7,135 bases of DNA from Planctomycetaceae bacterium (lineage in GTDB: Bacteria; Planctomycetota; Planctomycetia; Pirellulales; Pirellulaceae). Shown piece by piece: positions 4,869-7,135 of the stretch (positions are counted from its first letter, which is position 1; every line of letters begins with the position of its first letter). The notes beneath the pieces were generated by a model. The model was not told the origin of the DNA, did not search any database, and worked only from the letters and a program-made list of their open reading frames with translations. The stretch is from contig NYXM01000132.1 of assembly GCA_002685655.1 (NCBI GenBank), forward strand, positions 1-7,135. Direction: 5' to 3'. A program made the position numbers and the translations under genes.

Positions 4869-6608
4869 GTGCCAGTGGAAACTGACAACGTCGTCAACGT
4901 CGGTATGCGGCTCTCCGATACGGCGTGTCGCAATCCGTCTGGCGTCGCGGTGGTTGAACCGTTGGGGCATGACCGTCATGGCAAGCGGCAGTATCGCCAA
5001 GTCACCTTCGGCGAATTGGAAGAAGACACCAATCGGATCGCTGCCGGACTTCAAGCCATGGGTGTTCAAAAAGGCACACGCCTGGTGCTGCTGGTGCGCC
5101 CCGGCATCGACTTCATCGCTTTGGTGTTTGCCCTGTTTAAATCAGGCGCGGTGACAATCCTGATCGATCCGGGCATGGGGCGCAATAACCTGATAAAGTG
5201 TTTGCACGACGCACAGCCTGATGGATTCGTCGCGATTTCGTTCGCGCAGGCCATTCGCTGCTTACTGCCGCACCGCTTTCGGCAAGCGCGACTGAATGTG
5301 ACCGTGGGACGTCGGTGGTTTTGGACGGGGCCAACCTTGTCCGGTTTGCGAATGCAGAACCATGCCGCATTCTCCGGTGCGACCACGGCGGCGGATGACT
5401 CGGCGGCCGTCATTTTCACGACAGGCAGCACTGGACCACCTAAGGGCGTCCTTTACCGGCATGGAAACTTCGACCGGCAAGTCGATGAAATTCGCGACGC
5501 CTACGACATTCAGCCTGGTGAAATCGACTTGCCTGGATTCCCACTGTTTGCACTGTTCAATGCGGCGATGGGGGTTACCACGGTGATCCCTGATATGGAT
5601 TTTACCCGGCCTGCCGACGCGGACCCGCGGAACATTGTCGAGGCGGTGCACGACTGGCAAGTGACTCAAGCGTTCGGGTCGCCGGCGCTGCTCAATACCC
5701 TTGGACGATACTGCGAAAGGCACGAAGTAAAATTACCTACGCTGCGTCGAGTCCTGTCGGCCGGCGCGCCAGTGCCTCCCCATGTGTTGCGGCGGATTCG
5801 GACCGCGATGGCTGATGACGGCGAAATCCACACGCCCTACGGCGCGACCGAAGCGTTGCCAGTGGCCTCCATTTCCGCATCGGAAGTCTTGGCTGAAACG
5901 GCGCAGCGAAGCGAAGAAGGTGCCGGGACTTGTGTCGGTCACCGTTTCCCGGGGATTCAATGGAAGGTGATCCGCATCCGTGATGATGCCATCCCAGAAA
6001 TTGACGAGATCGAGGAGATGCCGAAAGGCCAGATCGGTGAACTGATCGTCACCGGACGCGTGGTGACCAGCCAATACGTCACACGGCTCGACGCCAATCC
6101 GCTCCACAAGGTGCACGACCGCAACGACCTCGGCAGCAACGACCTGGCCAGCAACGACCTGGCCAGCAATAGATTGGGCAGCAACCGAATTTGGCACCGA
6201 ATGGGTGATGTCGGGTATCTCGACGAACAAGATCGGTTCTGGTTTTGCGGACGCAAGGCGCACCGGGTTGAGACGGAGCGCGGCACGCTTTACACGATTC
6301 CTTGTGAAGCGATTGTCAATTGTCATCCTCACGTCTATCGGTCCGCGGTTGTCGGAGTTGGTCACGCGCCTCGACAGACAGCAGTGGTCGTGGTTGAGAC
6401 TTGGCCTGAACACCGCCCCCGTTCCGAGGCGGATCGATTGGAACTGATCCGAACGATTCGGCAGCGGCTCACCGCGAGCGAATTGACTCGGACGATTGAA
6501 CACGTCCTGTTACATGAGTCGCTGCCCGTCGACATTCGCCACAATGCGAAGATCTTCCGCGAACAACTTGCTGTTTGGGCGACCGATCACCTGCAGGAAG
6601 CACGATGA
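4869..6608 (+). CDS. oleC: OleC-like adenylate-forming enzyme (beta-lactone synthetase / fatty acid-CoA ligase family)
   Basis: ANL-superfamily enzyme that activates a carboxylate with ATP; OleC proteins convert beta-hydroxy acids to beta-lactones in olefin biosynthesis. Motifs in the 579-aa product: P-loop TTGSTGPPKG (184-193), YGATE (324-328), GAGTCVG, GDVGYLD with Asp447, FCGRK with Arg462, and the C-terminal lysine Lys561 in PVDIRHNAKI. Stretches such as KSGAVTILIDPGM, YRHGNF, VIPDMDFTRPADADP, GSPALL, WHRMGDVGY and PVDIRHNAK resemble OleC as I recall it, more than ordinary acyl-CoA synthetases. The hinge region carries an in-frame run of five-residue repeats (about 418-442) absent from typical OleC. 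The gene starts 5 nt after the ATP-grasp stop and overlaps the next gene by ATGA, so it is translationally coupled. OleA and OleB are not seen. A plain acyl-CoA ligase role, or adenylation for another pathway, remains possible. Confidence 0.88.
   Translation: MPVETDNVVNVGMRLSDTACRNPSGVAVVEPLGHDRHGKRQYRQVTFGELEEDTNRIAAGLQAMGVQKGTRLVLLVRPGIDFIALVFALFKSGAVTILIDPGMGRNNLIKCLHDAQPDGFVAISFAQAIRCLLPHRFRQARLNVTVGRRWFWTGPTLSGLRMQNHAAFSGATTAADDSAAVIFTTGSTGPPKGVLYRHGNFDRQVDEIRDAYDIQPGEIDLPGFPLFALFNAAMGVTTVIPDMDFTRPADADPRNIVEAVHDWQVTQAFGSPALLNTLGRYCERHEVKLPTLRRVLSAGAPVPPHVLRRIRTAMADDGEIHTPYGATEALPVASISASEVLAETAQRSEEGAGTCVGHRFPGIQWKVIRIRDDAIPEIDEIEEMPKGQIGELIVTGRVVTSQYVTRLDANPLHKVHDRNDLGSNDLASNDLASNRLGSNRIWHRMGDVGYLDEQDRFWFCGRKAHRVETERGTLYTIPCEAIVNCHPHVYRSAVVGVGHAPRQTAVVVVETWPEHRPRSEADRLELIRTIRQRLTASELTRTIEHVLLHESLPVDIRHNAKIFREQLAVWATDHLQEAR
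6121..6195 (+). repeat. Five in-frame 15-bp tandem repeats within the OleC-like gene
   Basis: Units begin at 6121, 6136, 6151, 6166 and 6181, with consensus gcaacgacctggcca. The units at 6136 and 6151 are identical, the first is nearly so, and the last two are diverged. They encode NDLGS-NDLAS-NDLAS-NRLGS-NRI, just before the conserved WHRMGDVGY motif. Period and frame (15 bp) are preserved, so the array can grow or shrink without a frameshift. It lies in a region that is a short loop in other OleC proteins. Confidence 0.85.
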
Positions 6609-7135
6609 GCCAGTTGCCAACTTCACAGAGCCCCCCGTTTTTGCCGCTGCTGGTTACCGGCATAGCGGGTGTGGCGGGCTACAACGCCTTTCACTATTTC
6701 CGGGCTCGTTTTCCAGGCCAGGTTTTCGGCGTGCGTCGAGCGGACAACTGGCCGCTCTCGGGCGACGGCATCGTCGCCTGTGACGCCATGGACGAAGCAG
6801 CGTGGGCCAGGTTGTTTGACGAGCACCAGTTCAAGGCGGTTGTAAACTGCGAAGGGTCCTGCAAACTAAAGTCGTGCGAACTTGATCCAGAGATGGCTTG
6901 GCGCGTCAACGTTGGAGGCTTGCAGAATCTACTACGCATGATTGGCCAGACAAAAGTGCGGCTGGTGCACTTTTCAATCGATCTGGTTTTTTCGGGAACC
7001 GCAGGGGGCAGACATGTTGAAGACGATCCGACCGATCCCGTCACCGTCTATGGGCGCACGATGGTCGAGGCGGAAGCGTACCTGCAAGAGCACGCGCCAG
7101 ACGCTGCAATCCTGAGAATCTCATTGCCGATGGGG
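6605..7135 (+). CDS. RmlD-like extended SDR / sugar-nucleotide-binding protein (partial, 3' end outside window)
   Basis: The first 177 codons are visible and the frame is open to the window edge. ATG overlaps the OleC-like stop (ATGA, 6605-6608), with AGGAAG at 6595-6600 as SD. The N-terminal Rossmann motif TGIAGVAG (18-25) and the later WRVNVGGLQNLL (99-110), FSIDLVFSG (123-131) and EDDPTDPVTVYGR (139-151) fit the dTDP-4-dehydrorhamnose reductase (RmlD) branch of extended SDRs. Catalytic residues differ: the usual STD is SID (Ile125 for Thr), and in YxxxK the Tyr149 is kept but the Lys is Met153. Cys82, Cys86 and Cys91 are clustered. It could be a non-catalytic NAD(P)-binding partner or an atypical reductase. 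OleD is also an extended SDR, but this looks more like RmlD. Function is unassigned. Confidence 0.85.
   Translation, partial: MSQLPTSQSPPFLPLLVTGIAGVAGYNAFHYFRARFPGQVFGVRRADNWPLSGDGIVACDAMDEAAWARLFDEHQFKAVVNCEGSCKLKSCELDPEMAWRVNVGGLQNLLRMIGQTKVRLVHFSIDLVFSGTAGGRHVEDDPTDPVTVYGRTMVEAEAYLQEHAPDAAILRISLPMG

Noticed and set aside
6121..6195. Tandem repeat as a CRISPR array
   Set aside because: Units are contiguous 15-mers with no spacers and lie in frame inside a coding gene.
5733..6503. 256-codon open frame on the minus strand inside the OleC-like gene
   Set aside because: No domain or SD is seen, and its Val/Ala-rich repeat is the reverse reading of the 15-bp tandem repeat.

Overview
The window looks like chromosomal DNA of a planctomycete (Planctomycetota, possibly Pirellulales-like), moderately GC-rich. 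This is inferred from gene content: a bacterial methenyl-tetrahydromethanopterin cyclohydrolase (Mch) beside an ATP-grasp ligase and an OleC-type AMP ligase, with GTG starts and Shine-Dalgarno sites present. No rRNA or other lineage marker is visible, so the assignment is provisional.

Left half, minus strand. A sigma70-type promoter (TTGACG, 17 bp, TACAAT) at 2007-2035 drives a small bacterial SRP RNA (about 1883-1980, flanking pairing possibly to 1867-2000). Next comes dnaX (9-1820), the DNA polymerase III tau/gamma subunit. No terminator is seen between the RNA and dnaX, so they may be co-transcribed. In the linker after the clamp-loader core, dnaX carries a run of nine A residues (557-565). 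A -1 slip there reaches a stop codon after one residue and would give a gamma form of about 422 aa beside the 603-aa tau. Upstream of the SRP promoter lies a DtxR/MntR-family metal-dependent regulator (2058-2762, minus) with its own good promoter (TTGTCA, 17 bp, TACAAT).

Right half, plus strand. Divergent from the regulator is mch (2867-3838), a central enzyme of the tetrahydromethanopterin C1 (formaldehyde oxidation) pathway. After a 142-nt gap with hairpins follow three tightly packed genes: a RimK-like ATP-grasp ligase (3982-4863), an OleC-like adenylate-forming enzyme (4869-6608), and an RmlD-like extended SDR (6605 to beyond the right edge). The last two overlap by ATGA. The ligase may glutamylate the pterin cofactor. 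The OleC-like and SDR genes recall beta-lactone/olefin (Ole) chemistry, but OleA and OleB are not visible and the SDR lacks key catalytic residues, so what this trio makes is open.

The most notable signals are the A9 slippage site in dnaX, the unusual SRP RNA apical loop, the 23-bp dyad between the regulator and mch, the in-frame 15-bp tandem repeat inside the OleC-like gene, and the mch/ATP-grasp/OleC-like/SDR grouping.
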